Part shown: in pieces, positions 31,287 through 38,796 of the stretch | Numbering within the stretch: the stretch's first letter is position 1 | Layout of the letters: each line of letters starts with the position of its first letter | From: Mycobacteroides sp. LB1 | GTDB taxonomy: Bacteria; Actinomycetota; Actinomycetes; Mycobacteriales; Mycobacteriaceae | Reading direction: 5' to 3' | Length of the DNA stretch: 64,000 nucleotides | Assembly (NCBI RefSeq): GCF_013449725.1 | Contig: NZ_JACCFF010000006.1 | Coordinates: 1-64,000 of the forward strand | Position numbers and translations under genes: made by a program | Notes under the pieces: generated by a model | Databases searched by the model: none | Told to the model about the DNA's origin: nothing | The model's input: the letters and a program-made list of their open reading frames with translations, nothing else

Positions 31287-32137
31287 CACTTCCGAGCGCC
31301 CCGATTGGGATCTTCGATTCGGGGGTCGGGGGACTGACCGTTGCGCGGGCCGTCATCGATCAGCTGCCCGATGAGGACATCGTCTACGTCGGAGATACCG
31401 GCAATGGGCCGTACGGTCCGCTGACCATTCCGGAGATTCGCAAGCATGCGCTGGCCATCGGCGACGACCTCGTCGATCGCGGGGTGAAAGCCCTGGTTAT
31501 CGCGTGTAATACGGCATCGGCGGCATGCCTGCGCGACGCCCGTGAACGCTATGCCCCGGTGCCGGTGATCGAGGTGGTGCTGCCTGCCGTGCGGCGGGCC
31601 GTGCACACCACGCACAACAACAAGATCGGCGTCATCGGCACCGAGGCGACCATCGCATCGGGTGCGTACCAGGATGCCTTCGCGGCCGCGCGCGACACGG
31701 AAATTACGGCGGTGGCGTGTCCACGTTTCGTCGATTTCGTCGAACGCGGCATCACCAGCGGCCGACAGGTACTGCAGCTTGCCGAGGGGTATCTGGAGCC
31801 GCTGCAGCGGGCGCAGGTGGACACCGTGGTGCTGGGCTGCACCCACTATCCGTTGCTGTCCGGGCTGATCCAGCTCGCTATGGGCGAGGACGTCACGTTG
31901 GTGTCCAGCGCCGAGGAAACCGCCAAGGACCTGCTGCGGGTTCTGTCGGAGAGGGATCTACTGCGGCCGCATCCGGATAACCCGAGTGCCTCGCGTCCGA
32001 ACCGCGTTTTCGAGGCAACCGGCGACCCGGATGCATTCCGCGCCCTAGCGACCCGATTCCTCGGCCCGGCTGTGACGGCAGTGCAAACTCGAGCTAGCGG
32101 TGTTCCGGGTTACACCGAAATTGCAACACCTCTCTAA
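31283..32137 (+). CDS. murI: Glutamate racemase MurI
   Basis: MurI makes D-glutamate for peptidoglycan. The 284 residues carry the two catalytic cysteines, Cys75 in VIACNTAS and Cys187 in VLGCTHYPLL, and the opening GIFDSGVGGLTV. The GTG start overlaps the rhomboid stop by 4 bp. Confidence 0.97.
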   Translation: MTLPSAPIGIFDSGVGGLTVARAVIDQLPDEDIVYVGDTGNGPYGPLTIPEIRKHALAIGDDLVDRGVKALVIACNTASAACLRDARERYAPVPVIEVVLPAVRRAVHTTHNNKIGVIGTEATIASGAYQDAFAAARDTEITAVACPRFVDFVERGITSGRQVLQLAEGYLEPLQRAQVDTVVLGCTHYPLLSGLIQLAMGEDVTLVSSAEETAKDLLRVLSERDLLRPHPDNPSASRPNRVFEATGDPDAFRALATRFLGPAVTAVQTRASGVPGYTEIATPL

Positions 32138-32178
32138 CCCTCTGCCGAGACGCTTGCCCGGCGTGGCAAGCTAGGGCT

Positions 32179-32940
32179 GTGCGAGTCACCGTGCTCGGCT
32201 GTTCAGGCAGCGTCACCGGACCGGATTCCCCGGCGTCTGGTTACCTCCTGACGGCACCGGATGCGCCACCGTTGGTCATCGACTTCGGTGGTGGTGTCTT
32301 GGGCTCTCTGCAACGCTTCGCCGATCCCGGATCCGTCAGCGTTCTGCTTTCACACCTGCATGCCGACCACTGCCTAGATCTGCCCGGTCTGTTCGTGTGG
32401 CGTCGCTATCACCCGAATCCACCCAAGGGCAAGGCCATCATGTACGGGCCTGCCGACACGCTCGTTCGGGTGGGAGCTGCTTCCGCCGAGATCGGGGGTG
32501 AGGTGGACGATTTCACCGATATCTTCGACATCTTCCACTGGATCGAGGGCGAGCCCGTCGAGTTCGGATCGCTCACTGTGACCCCCACCAGAGTGGCGCA
32601 CCCGCCCGAGTCGTACGGGCTGCGCGTGCAGGATGCCTCGGGTGCGGTGCTGGCGTACAGCGGGGATACGGGCATATGCGATGCCGCGGTCGAATTGGCA
32701 CGCGATGCGGACGTGTTCCTGTGCGAGGCGTCGTGGACGCATATGCCGGGACACCGTCCACCGGACCTGCACCTGTCGGGTACCGAGGCCGGCCAGATCG
32801 CCGCCCGGGCGGGTGTGAAGGAACTGCTCCTGACCCACATCCCGCCGTGGACTTCGCGTGAGGATGTCATCGCGGAGGCCAAGTCGGTGTTCGACGGACC
32901 GGTCCGGGCCGTGGTCGCCGGCGAGACCATCGACCTGTAG
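32179..32940 (+). CDS. Metallo-beta-lactamase-fold cAMP phosphodiesterase-like protein (Rv1339-like)
   Basis: The 253-residue protein has the metal signature HLHADH (His59, His61, Asp63, His64). Further ligands are probably in YSGDTG and LTHIPPW. Its M. tuberculosis counterpart Rv1339 has been reported to hydrolyse cAMP, so it may oppose the cyclase at 6508-8115. It begins with GTG 32179, 41 bp after murI and in the same direction. Confidence 0.9.
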   Translation: MRVTVLGCSGSVTGPDSPASGYLLTAPDAPPLVIDFGGGVLGSLQRFADPGSVSVLLSHLHADHCLDLPGLFVWRRYHPNPPKGKAIMYGPADTLVRVGAASAEIGGEVDDFTDIFDIFHWIEGEPVEFGSLTVTPTRVAHPPESYGLRVQDASGAVLAYSGDTGICDAAVELARDADVFLCEASWTHMPGHRPPDLHLSGTEAGQIAARAGVKELLLTHIPPWTSREDVIAEAKSVFDGPVRAVVAGETIDL

Positions 32941-33058
32941 TTCTGGAGGGCACTCTCGCCTTTCCCGTCGCGCGTGAGCAGCAGCGCTCACCCTCGGCGC
33001 AATCACCCACATCGCCGCTCACACTCGACGCGGCGACGGAGAAGATAAGGTCGAAGGC

Positions 33059-33838
33059 GTGTCCAGAAGAGAAGACGGCAGACAAGACGACGAACTGCGC
33101 CCGGTGACCATCACGCGGGGATTCACCGCACATCCGGCGGGTTCGGTGCTCATCGAGTTCGGCGGGACGCGGGTGATGTGCACCGCCAGCGCGACCGAGG
33201 GTGTGCCGCGTTGGCGGAAAGGTTCCGGACTTGGTTGGCTGACAGCCGAATACGCGATGCTGCCGGCCTCGACTCATACCCGCAGCGATCGTGAATCGGT
33301 CAAGGGACGCGTGGGTGGCCGCACACAGGAGATCAGCCGCCTGATCGGACGCTCGCTTCGGGCGTGTATCGACTTATCGGCGTTGGGGGAGAACACCATT
33401 GCCATCGACTGCGATGTGTTGCAGGCCGACGGCGGTACCCGCACCGCGGCGATCACCGGCGCTTACGTGGCACTGGCCGATGCGGTGACGTACTTGGCCG
33501 CACACGGCAAGCTGGCCGATGACGAGCCGCTGTCGTGCGCGATCGCCGCCGTGAGCGTCGGCGTGGTGGACGGTCGGGTGCGTGTCGACCTTCCGTACGA
33601 AGAGGATTCGCGCGCCGAGGTAGACATGAATGTGGTGGCCACCGACACCGGCACGCTGGTGGAGGTGCAGGGCACCGGTGAGGGCGCCACCTTCCCGCGT
33701 TCGACGTTGGACAAGCTGCTCGACGCGGCGGTGGGTGCTGCCGACCAGCTGTTCGTGTTACAAAAGGAAGCGCTGGCGTTGCCGTACCCGGGGGTTCTGC
33801 CGGACGCACCACAGAAGAAGGCATTCGGTTCGAAGTAG
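33059..33838 (+). CDS. rph: Ribonuclease PH
   Basis: RNase PH is a phosphate-dependent 3'-to-5' exoribonuclease that trims tRNA and other RNA ends. The 259 residues are collinear with the family: RPVTITRGF, GTRVMCTASATEG, TRSDRESVKGRVGGRTQEI and IDCDVLQADGGTRTAAI. GTG 33059 is the start. It is followed 10 bp later by rdgB, a pairing seen in many bacteria. Confidence 0.96.
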   Translation: MSRREDGRQDDELRPVTITRGFTAHPAGSVLIEFGGTRVMCTASATEGVPRWRKGSGLGWLTAEYAMLPASTHTRSDRESVKGRVGGRTQEISRLIGRSLRACIDLSALGENTIAIDCDVLQADGGTRTAAITGAYVALADAVTYLAAHGKLADDEPLSCAIAAVSVGVVDGRVRVDLPYEEDSRAEVDMNVVATDTGTLVEVQGTGEGATFPRSTLDKLLDAAVGAADQLFVLQKEALALPYPGVLPDAPQKKAFGSK

Positions 33839-33848
33839 GCGGGGGGCC

Positions 33849-34469
33849 ATGAAAATACTTGTCGCAAGCCGTAACTCGAAGAAGCTTCGCGAGCTTGAAC
33901 GAGTGCTCACAGCTGCCGGAGTTTCCGGTGTCGAGCTGGTGTCGCTAGCCGATGTACCTGCCTACGAGGAAGTACCCGAGACCGGGGCCAGCTTCGAGGA
34001 CAATGCGCTGATCAAGGCGCGTGAGGGGGTGCGCCATACCGGATTGGCCTGTGTCGCGGATGATTCCGGGATTGCCGTAGACGCATTGAACTGGATGCCC
34101 GGTGTGCTTTCGGCACGGTGGTCCGGCCGTCATGGTGATGATGCCGCCAACACCGCGCTGCTACTTGCACAGCTTTCCGAGGTACCCGACGATCGTCGCG
34201 GTGCGGCGTTCGTATCGGCGTGTGCGCTGGTGACGCCGGAGGGCGAAGAGGTCGTCGTCGAAGGGCGCTGGAAGGGTTCGGTCGCGCGGCAACCCGCGGG
34301 GGAGAACGGCTTCGGATACGACCCCATCTTCGTTCCGCGCGGTGGTATTCGGACGGCGGCGGAGATGACGCCCGAGGAAAAGGATGCGGTATCGCATCGC
34401 GGGCGAGCGCTCGCGGCGCTATTGCCGATGCTGCGCAACTTCGTCGCGCTGGGTCGCACTGCACCCTGA
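33849..34469 (+). CDS. rdgB: Non-canonical purine NTP pyrophosphatase RdgB/HAM1
   Basis: RdgB hydrolyses dITP, XTP and related NTPs to keep deaminated purines out of DNA. The 206 residues show the opening VASRNSKKLRELE, the metal region ETGASFEDNALIKAR, DDSGIAVDAL and GFGYDPIF. The frame is open upstream through rph, but ATG 33849 fits the family N terminus. It converges on the oxidoreductase gene across a strong inverted repeat. Confidence 0.96.
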   Translation: MKILVASRNSKKLRELERVLTAAGVSGVELVSLADVPAYEEVPETGASFEDNALIKAREGVRHTGLACVADDSGIAVDALNWMPGVLSARWSGRHGDDAANTALLLAQLSEVPDDRRGAAFVSACALVTPEGEEVVVEGRWKGSVARQPAGENGFGYDPIFVPRGGIRTAAEMTPEEKDAVSHRGRALAALLPMLRNFVALGRTAP

Positions 34470-34490
34470 CTTCTTTCCGCCATCTTTCCG

Positions 34491-34550
34491 GCGAGCAGAC
34501 GCTTAGTGCACGTGCCACCTGGGATCTGTGTGCACTAAGCGTCTGCTCGC
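34491..34550. terminator. Perfect 21-bp inverted repeat between convergent genes
   Basis: Bases 34491-34511 and 34530-34550 are exact reverse complements (the left arm begins GCGAGCAGACGC) with an 18-base loop. The repeat lies 22 bp past rdgB and 6 bp before the stop of the convergent oxidoreductase gene. It could act as a bidirectional transcript terminator or stabilising hairpin. There is no U-tract, which is common for mycobacterial terminators. Confidence 0.7.
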
Positions 34551-34555
34551 GGGTA

Positions 34556-35488
34556 TTACGGAACCAGCAGGATCTTTCCGCGGGCGTGGCCGGTCTGTAC
34601 GTACTCGTGTGCCTGCCGGGCTTCGGCCAACGGGAAGGTGCGATCGATGGTGACATCGAGCTCACCGTTGCCGGCCAGACGGATCAGTTCAGGGCGGGCG
34701 GCGAGGCGGATCTCGGTGCCGGCGTCGGGGCCGACGCCGCCGAGCGCCTTGAAGCCATCGGTTGCCGCGCGGGCGAATCCTGCGATGGTGGCGATTCGGT
34801 CCTTGTCCGACACCAGGGCCAGGGAGACATCTGCGGCCTCGTCGGTGCCGACGAGATCGAGGGCGACGTCCACCGGCCCGATGGCGGTGACTCGCTCGAG
34901 GAGGCCAGGACCGTATTCGACGGGGATCGCGCCGTAGCTGCGCAGCTGCTCGTGTCGGGCGGGACTTGCGGTGGCGATCACCTTGGCGCCGCGGGCCTTG
35001 GCGAGCTGGATGGCGAGCAGGCCGACGCCCCCGGCGGCGCCGTGAATGAGCACGGTGTCGCCTTCGGTGACATTGGTGGCTTCCAACAGGTGGACCGCGG
35101 TCTGCCCGGTGAGGAGGAACCCGGCAGCTTCGGCGAACGACAAATTCGCCGGCTTTCTGAACACCTCGTCCGCCGAGGCGATGATCTGAGCGGCGTAGCC
35201 GCCGATCTGCCCGGCGGCGATGACCTCATCGCCGGGCTGGAGCCCGTCGACACCCGGTCCGACGGCGGCGACCGTTCCGGACACCTCGAGGCCGAGGCGC
35301 ATCGGAAGCGCGGACGGGTCGGTGCCGAAGGCCCCGGAGTACAGCTTCCAGTCGATGGGATTGACTCCCGCGGCCTTGACGTCGACAAGCACCTGGCCTT
35401 CGGCGGGGCCGTCGATCGGCACCTCGCGGAGTTCGAGGACATCGGGTGCACCATAAGCGGTGGCGACAACTACATGTGTGGTGGTCAT
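34556..35488 (-). CDS. NADP-dependent zinc-free oxidoreductase (quinone reductase-like MDR)
   Basis: The 310-residue medium-chain dehydrogenase/reductase has a GroES-like N-terminal domain (VKAAGVNPIDWKLYSGAFG) and a Rossmann domain with HGAAGGVGLLAIQLAKARGAKV, the AxxGxxG cofactor motif. Structural zinc cysteines are absent, placing it with NADPH:quinone reductase-type enzymes. ATG 35488 (MTTTHVVV) fits the family. A perfect palindrome lies 20 bp upstream, so expression is probably regulated, perhaps by a redox or quinone signal. Confidence 0.9.
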   Translation of the reverse strand: MTTTHVVVATAYGAPDVLELREVPIDGPAEGQVLVDVKAAGVNPIDWKLYSGAFGTDPSALPMRLGLEVSGTVAAVGPGVDGLQPGDEVIAAGQIGGYAAQIIASADEVFRKPANLSFAEAAGFLLTGQTAVHLLEATNVTEGDTVLIHGAAGGVGLLAIQLAKARGAKVIATASPARHEQLRSYGAIPVEYGPGLLERVTAIGPVDVALDLVGTDEAADVSLALVSDKDRIATIAGFARAATDGFKALGGVGPDAGTEIRLAARPELIRLAGNGELDVTIDRTFPLAEARQAHEYVQTGHARGKILLVP

Positions 35489-35508
35489 ACCGCTATCAAA
35501 CCCGCACC

Positions 35509-35533
35509 CTGATGTCAGTATTCCTGACATCAG
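35509..35533. promoter_or_regulatory. Palindromic operator upstream of the oxidoreductase
   Basis: CTGATGTCAG and CTGACATCAG are perfect 10-bp half-sites separated by TATTC. The element sits 20 bp upstream of the oxidoreductase ATG and 23 bp from the DUF3817 stop, in the only intergenic space. Its symmetry and position suggest a dimeric repressor or activator site. No regulator gene is adjacent, so the protein acting here is unknown. Confidence 0.65.
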
Positions 35534-35555
35534 GGATCTTTTTGCGGCTACAGGC

Positions 35556-35915
35556 CTATAGACCGAACTGCTGCTTGACCTGCTGAGTGCGGTAGTGCTC
35601 GACGATGAAGCCGAGTAGCGGGATGGTGCCCGCCAGGAGGGTGCCGGCAGTGCGGGGCCACGGCCAGCGGACCTTGATCGCCAGGTCGGTGGTGAAGATC
35701 AGGTACACGAAGTAGATCCACCCGTGCACGATCCCTATCCAGCTCGGCGGATGCGGCACGTGCTCAATGTATTTGAGCCACATCTCCCAGCAGAGAGCGA
35801 TCAGCCAGACACCGGTGGTCCACGCCAGGATGCGGTAGCGCCACAGTGCGCTACGGATCTTTTCGACCGGCGTGGTGACGGTGGGCGTGTCGGACGTGGC
35901 TTCTTGCTCGGTCAC
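35556..35915 (-). CDS. DUF3817 membrane protein (Rv1342c-like)
   Basis: The 119 residues hold about three membrane segments, with WIGIVHGWIYFVYLIF and the N-terminal YRILAWTTGVWLIAL typical of DUF3817. It is equivalent in position to M. tuberculosis Rv1342c. The ATG start overlaps the stop of the upstream lprD-like gene by 4 bp, so the two are coupled. Function is unknown. Confidence 0.9.
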   Translation of the reverse strand: MTEQEATSDTPTVTTPVEKIRSALWRYRILAWTTGVWLIALCWEMWLKYIEHVPHPPSWIGIVHGWIYFVYLIFTTDLAIKVRWPWPRTAGTLLAGTIPLLGFIVEHYRTQQVKQQFGL

Positions 35916-36280
35916 GAGGCGGGATTCCTATCTTGTTCGGTCAGGGCGGCGAGGTAGGCGTTGTACTCGGTGAGCGTGCGGTCGGTGGGGTCCGGTTTCG
36001 CTGCGGCGGGCCGATCGGGGAGCAAGCCCTCCGGAATTTCGGTGACCAGGTCGGCCGGCGGCGGGGGCGGGCCCTCGTCCTCGTACTGGACGAAGCGGCG
36101 GTACGCGTAGATCACAAACACTGCGAAGAGCGGCCATTGCAGTGCGTAACCGAGGTTCTGGCCGTCTCCTGACACCGATTCGAAGCGCTGGAACTGCCAC
36201 CACGCCAGGCCGAGGAAGGCGACCGCGCTGACGGCGACCAGCACGATGAGTGCGGGCCTCCGACGCCGTGTAGTGGACAC
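35912..36280 (-). CDS. Small membrane protein, LprD-like but without lipobox
   Basis: The 122-residue protein has two hydrophobic segments (about 10-28 and 47-62) and a proline-rich acidic tail. Position and size match M. tuberculosis LprD (Rv1343c), annotated as a lipoprotein. This protein contains no cysteine at all, so it cannot be lipidated that way. GTG 36280 is the start that opens on the short basic N terminus. The longer upstream frame has no family support. Confidence 0.82.
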   Translation of the reverse strand: MSTTRRRRPALIVLVAVSAVAFLGLAWWQFQRFESVSGDGQNLGYALQWPLFAVFVIYAYRRFVQYEDEGPPPPPADLVTEIPEGLLPDRPAAAKPDPTDRTLTEYNAYLAALTEQDRNPAS

Positions 36281-36327
36281 CCTCTGACGGTACCGCGTGA
36301 GGTCGATGGAGATGCCAATGCCCCTGG

Positions 36328-36606
36328 TCAGCGCTTCGGTCCGATGAACTCGTCGAGACGTGCGGTGGCCACCTTGCGGTAGATGGAGACGACGTACTTG
36401 GTCGATCGCGTCCAGGGGATACCGAGGTGGTCGAGGGCGGCGGTGAAGTGGTATCGGACGCTGGCGACACCACGATCGTTCGCGACGACTCGGCATCCGT
36501 CGCTGTGGATCAGGCCGCGAATGAAATCCTCGGTGGCTTGATCCACGAGATGTTGCTGCCAGCGTTCGAGGGCGATCTTCGGTGAATGCTTGCGGCCTGG
36601 GCCATG
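36328..36606 (-). pseudogene. Remnant of a LAGLIDADG-like / HTH-associated protein
   Basis: The minus strand encodes PKIALERWQQHLV, then FIRGLIHSDGCRVV, and ends DHLGIPWTRS with LDEFIGPKR. This pattern is familiar from a larger actinobacterial protein family with a homing-endonuclease-like domain. The frame is closed upstream by TAG at 36607-36609, and the only start is GTG 36546, inside the conserved region. About a dozen residues expected between RYHF and the LGIPW block are also missing. I read this as the N-terminally truncated, internally deleted tail of a dead gene. A short expressed 72-residue protein is the alternative. Confidence 0.6.
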
Positions 36607-36708
36607 CTAAGGGAACAGGCATGGCCAGTGCTTGGAGTAGTGGGATGGCAGCTGACAATTCGAACGTAACCGGGGCCACTGACAGCCGCGAGGTATGATC
36701 GGAGCCCT

Positions 36709-36794
36709 GCGGGCGTGGCGAAATGGCAGCCGCGCGGGCTTTAGGTGCCCGTGTTCGAAAGAACGTGTGGGTTCGACTCCCTCCGCCCGCACCA
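36709..36794 (+). tRNA. tRNA-Leu (anticodon TAG)
   Basis: The 86-base gene folds as a class II tRNA. The acceptor GCGGGCG (36709-36715) pairs with CGCCCGC (36784-36790), and CCA is encoded at 36792-36794. The anticodon loop TTTAGGT gives TAG. A variable arm and the T-loop GGTTCGACTCC are present. It reads CUA leucine codons. It marks the end of the Rv1321-Rv1343c-like block and the start of more variable genes. Confidence 0.95.
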
Positions 36795-36847
36795 CTTGGT
36801 CTTGTTGGCCACCGAAGTGTCATCGCTAACCGCCCTAGACTGAAAAC

Positions 36848-38647
36848 ATGTCTGTCCCTGACGGTTTGCTTCGTATCGAGGATTGCCTCGACGCCGATGG
36901 AAACATCGGTCTACCGCCCGGTACCACGCTGATCGCCCTCATCGACCGGAACATCAGAAACGTCGGGGACACCGTCGCGTATCGCTACCTCGATTTCACC
37001 GGTTCGGAAGACGGGCAGGCCATCGAGCTCACCTGGTCGGAGCTCGGGATCCGTCTGCGGGCCGTCGCCGCGGAGGTGCAGAAGACCATCGAACGCGGAG
37101 AACGCGTCGCCATCCTGGCCCCACAGGGCCTCGACTACATCGTGGGCTTCTTCGCTGCGATCAAGGCCGGCGGCATCGCAGTGCCGCTCTTCGCGCCAGA
37201 GCTGCCCGGCCACGCCGAACGCCTCGACACGGCGCTAAGGGACTGCACGCCGACAACCATCCTCACCACATCTACCGTCCGGGATGCCGTGCAACAGTTC
37301 CTCGGCGGCCTGAAAGATATTGAAACGCCGCAGATCGTGGTCATCGACGAGATACCCGACGAAGCGGGAGAGACCTTCGAATACGTCCACCTCGTCGATG
37401 ATGACGTGTCACACCTGCAGTACACATCGGGTGCCACCCGCCCGCCGGTCGGCGTGGAGATCACCCATCGCGCCGTTGGCGTCAACCTGACACAGATGAT
37501 CCTGTCCATCGACCTGCTGGACCGAAACACCCACGGCTGTAGCTGGTTGCCGCTGTACCACGATATGGGCCTGTCGATGATCGGCTTCCCGACCGTCTAC
37601 GGCGGCAACTCCACCCTCATGTCGCCGACGGCATTCATTCGCCGCCCGCAACGCTGGATCAAGGCGCTCTCCGATGGCTGTAAGGAGGGCCGCGTGATCA
37701 CCGCCGCTCCGAATTTCGCGTACGAATACACCGCACAGCGCGGTGTGCCCGAGGCGGGCGCAGATATCGACCTCGGCAGCGTGGTCATGATCATCGGTTC
37801 CGAGCCGGTGAGTATCGACGCCATCCGTACATTCGAAAAAGCCTTTGCGCCCTTTGGATTACCACCGACCGCCTTCAAGCCCTCGTACGGTATCGCCGAG
37901 GCGGTTCTGTTCATCTCCAATATCGCCCCAGATGCCGAGCCCTCCGTCGTGCACCTCGACCGCGGGCAGCTCGCCGAAGGCCGTGCGGTGCCAACGACCG
38001 CCGATGCACCCAACGCGTCCACCCATGTGTCCTGTGGCCAACTGGCCCGCAGCCTCCACGGCGTCGTCGTGGACCCCATCACCGAGACCGAACTTCCGGA
38101 CGGTCATATCGGGGAAATCTGGTTGCAGGGCAACAACGTTGGGCGCGGATATTGGAGGCGTCCCGAAGATACCGAGAGAGCGTTCCGCGCCCGGCTAGGC
38201 GGGACAGCCCCGAAAAGTCATGCAGCTAAGGCCAATGCCGACGGCGATTGGCTGCGCACCGGCGATATGGGCTTCTACCTGGACGGCGAGTTGTACATCA
38301 CCGGCCGCTTCGCCGACCACATCACCGTCGACGGCCAGAATCACTACCCGCAAGACATCGAGGCCACTGTCGCCGACGCCTCGCCGATCGTGCGCCGCGG
38401 ATACGTCACCGCGTTCACCGTCGACGAAGGTCTGGTCATCGTCGCCGAGCGCGCCTCGCGTACCGCCAAGGCCGACCCGCAGGAAGCCGTGGACGCTATC
38501 CGGGCCGCAGTCGACGCCGAGTACGGGCTAGAACCCTCCGACGTGCGACTGCTGCCCGCAGGAGCCATCCCGCGCACCACCAGTGGAAAGCTGGCACGAA
38601 GGGCCTGCCGCCTCCAGTACCTGGACGACGCCCTGGGCATCCGCTGA
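36848..38647 (+). CDS. Long-chain fatty-acyl-AMP ligase (FAAL, FadD family)
   Basis: The enzyme adenylates a fatty acid, normally to hand it to a polyketide-synthase or peptide-synthetase carrier. The 599 residues show LQYTSGATRPPVGVEITH, the FAAL signature WLPLYHDMGL, APNFAYEY, PSYGIAEA, DGDWLRTGDMG and the C-terminal lysine motif PRTTSGKLARR. FAALs are this length and contain an insertion that blocks CoA transfer. No PKS, NRPS or carrier gene is nearby, so its partner is not visible. It is not close to FadD33/MbtM, which occupies the matching place in M. tuberculosis. Confidence 0.9.
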   Translation: MSVPDGLLRIEDCLDADGNIGLPPGTTLIALIDRNIRNVGDTVAYRYLDFTGSEDGQAIELTWSELGIRLRAVAAEVQKTIERGERVAILAPQGLDYIVGFFAAIKAGGIAVPLFAPELPGHAERLDTALRDCTPTTILTTSTVRDAVQQFLGGLKDIETPQIVVIDEIPDEAGETFEYVHLVDDDVSHLQYTSGATRPPVGVEITHRAVGVNLTQMILSIDLLDRNTHGCSWLPLYHDMGLSMIGFPTVYGGNSTLMSPTAFIRRPQRWIKALSDGCKEGRVITAAPNFAYEYTAQRGVPEAGADIDLGSVVMIIGSEPVSIDAIRTFEKAFAPFGLPPTAFKPSYGIAEAVLFISNIAPDAEPSVVHLDRGQLAEGRAVPTTADAPNASTHVSCGQLARSLHGVVVDPITETELPDGHIGEIWLQGNNVGRGYWRRPEDTERAFRARLGGTAPKSHAAKANADGDWLRTGDMGFYLDGELYITGRFADHITVDGQNHYPQDIEATVADASPIVRRGYVTAFTVDEGLVIVAERASRTAKADPQEAVDAIRAAVDAEYGLEPSDVRLLPAGAIPRTTSGKLARRACRLQYLDDALGIR

Positions 38648-38712
38648 GACCCCAGCTAACTCATTTGCCTCATTTGTCCCACGTCAGCGAGCCCATTCGC
38701 CACGCCCCTCTC

Positions 38713-38734
38713 GGCCCGGTAGGTTTTCCGGGCC
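38713..38734 (+). other. Hairpin between the FAAL gene and jetA
   Basis: GGCCCGG (38713-38719) and CCGGGCC (38728-38734) form a perfect 7-bp stem with loop TAGGTTTT. It lies 66 bp past the FAAL stop and 63 bp before the jetA start. It could end the FAAL transcript or sit in the jetA leader. The 149-bp gap otherwise holds only the jetA ribosome site. Confidence 0.45.
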
Positions 38735-38796
38735 AGTGGCTAAGGCAGCTGCGCTGGCTGGGGAACAAACCGTTAGCAACGTGATGGAGGTGTGCG

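Noticed and set aside
32974..32991. GTGAGC-N6-GCTCAC inverted repeat between the phosphodiesterase-like gene and rph
   Set aside because: Only a 6-bp stem in GC-rich DNA, easily due to chance, with no positional support as terminator or operator.
34220..35512. 430-residue plus-strand open frame across rdgB and the oxidoreductase
   Set aside because: It is antisense to a well-supported oxidoreductase and overlaps rdgB and the 21-bp hairpin. The product is low-complexity Gly/Asp/Arg-rich with no family signature, as high-GC shadow frames are.
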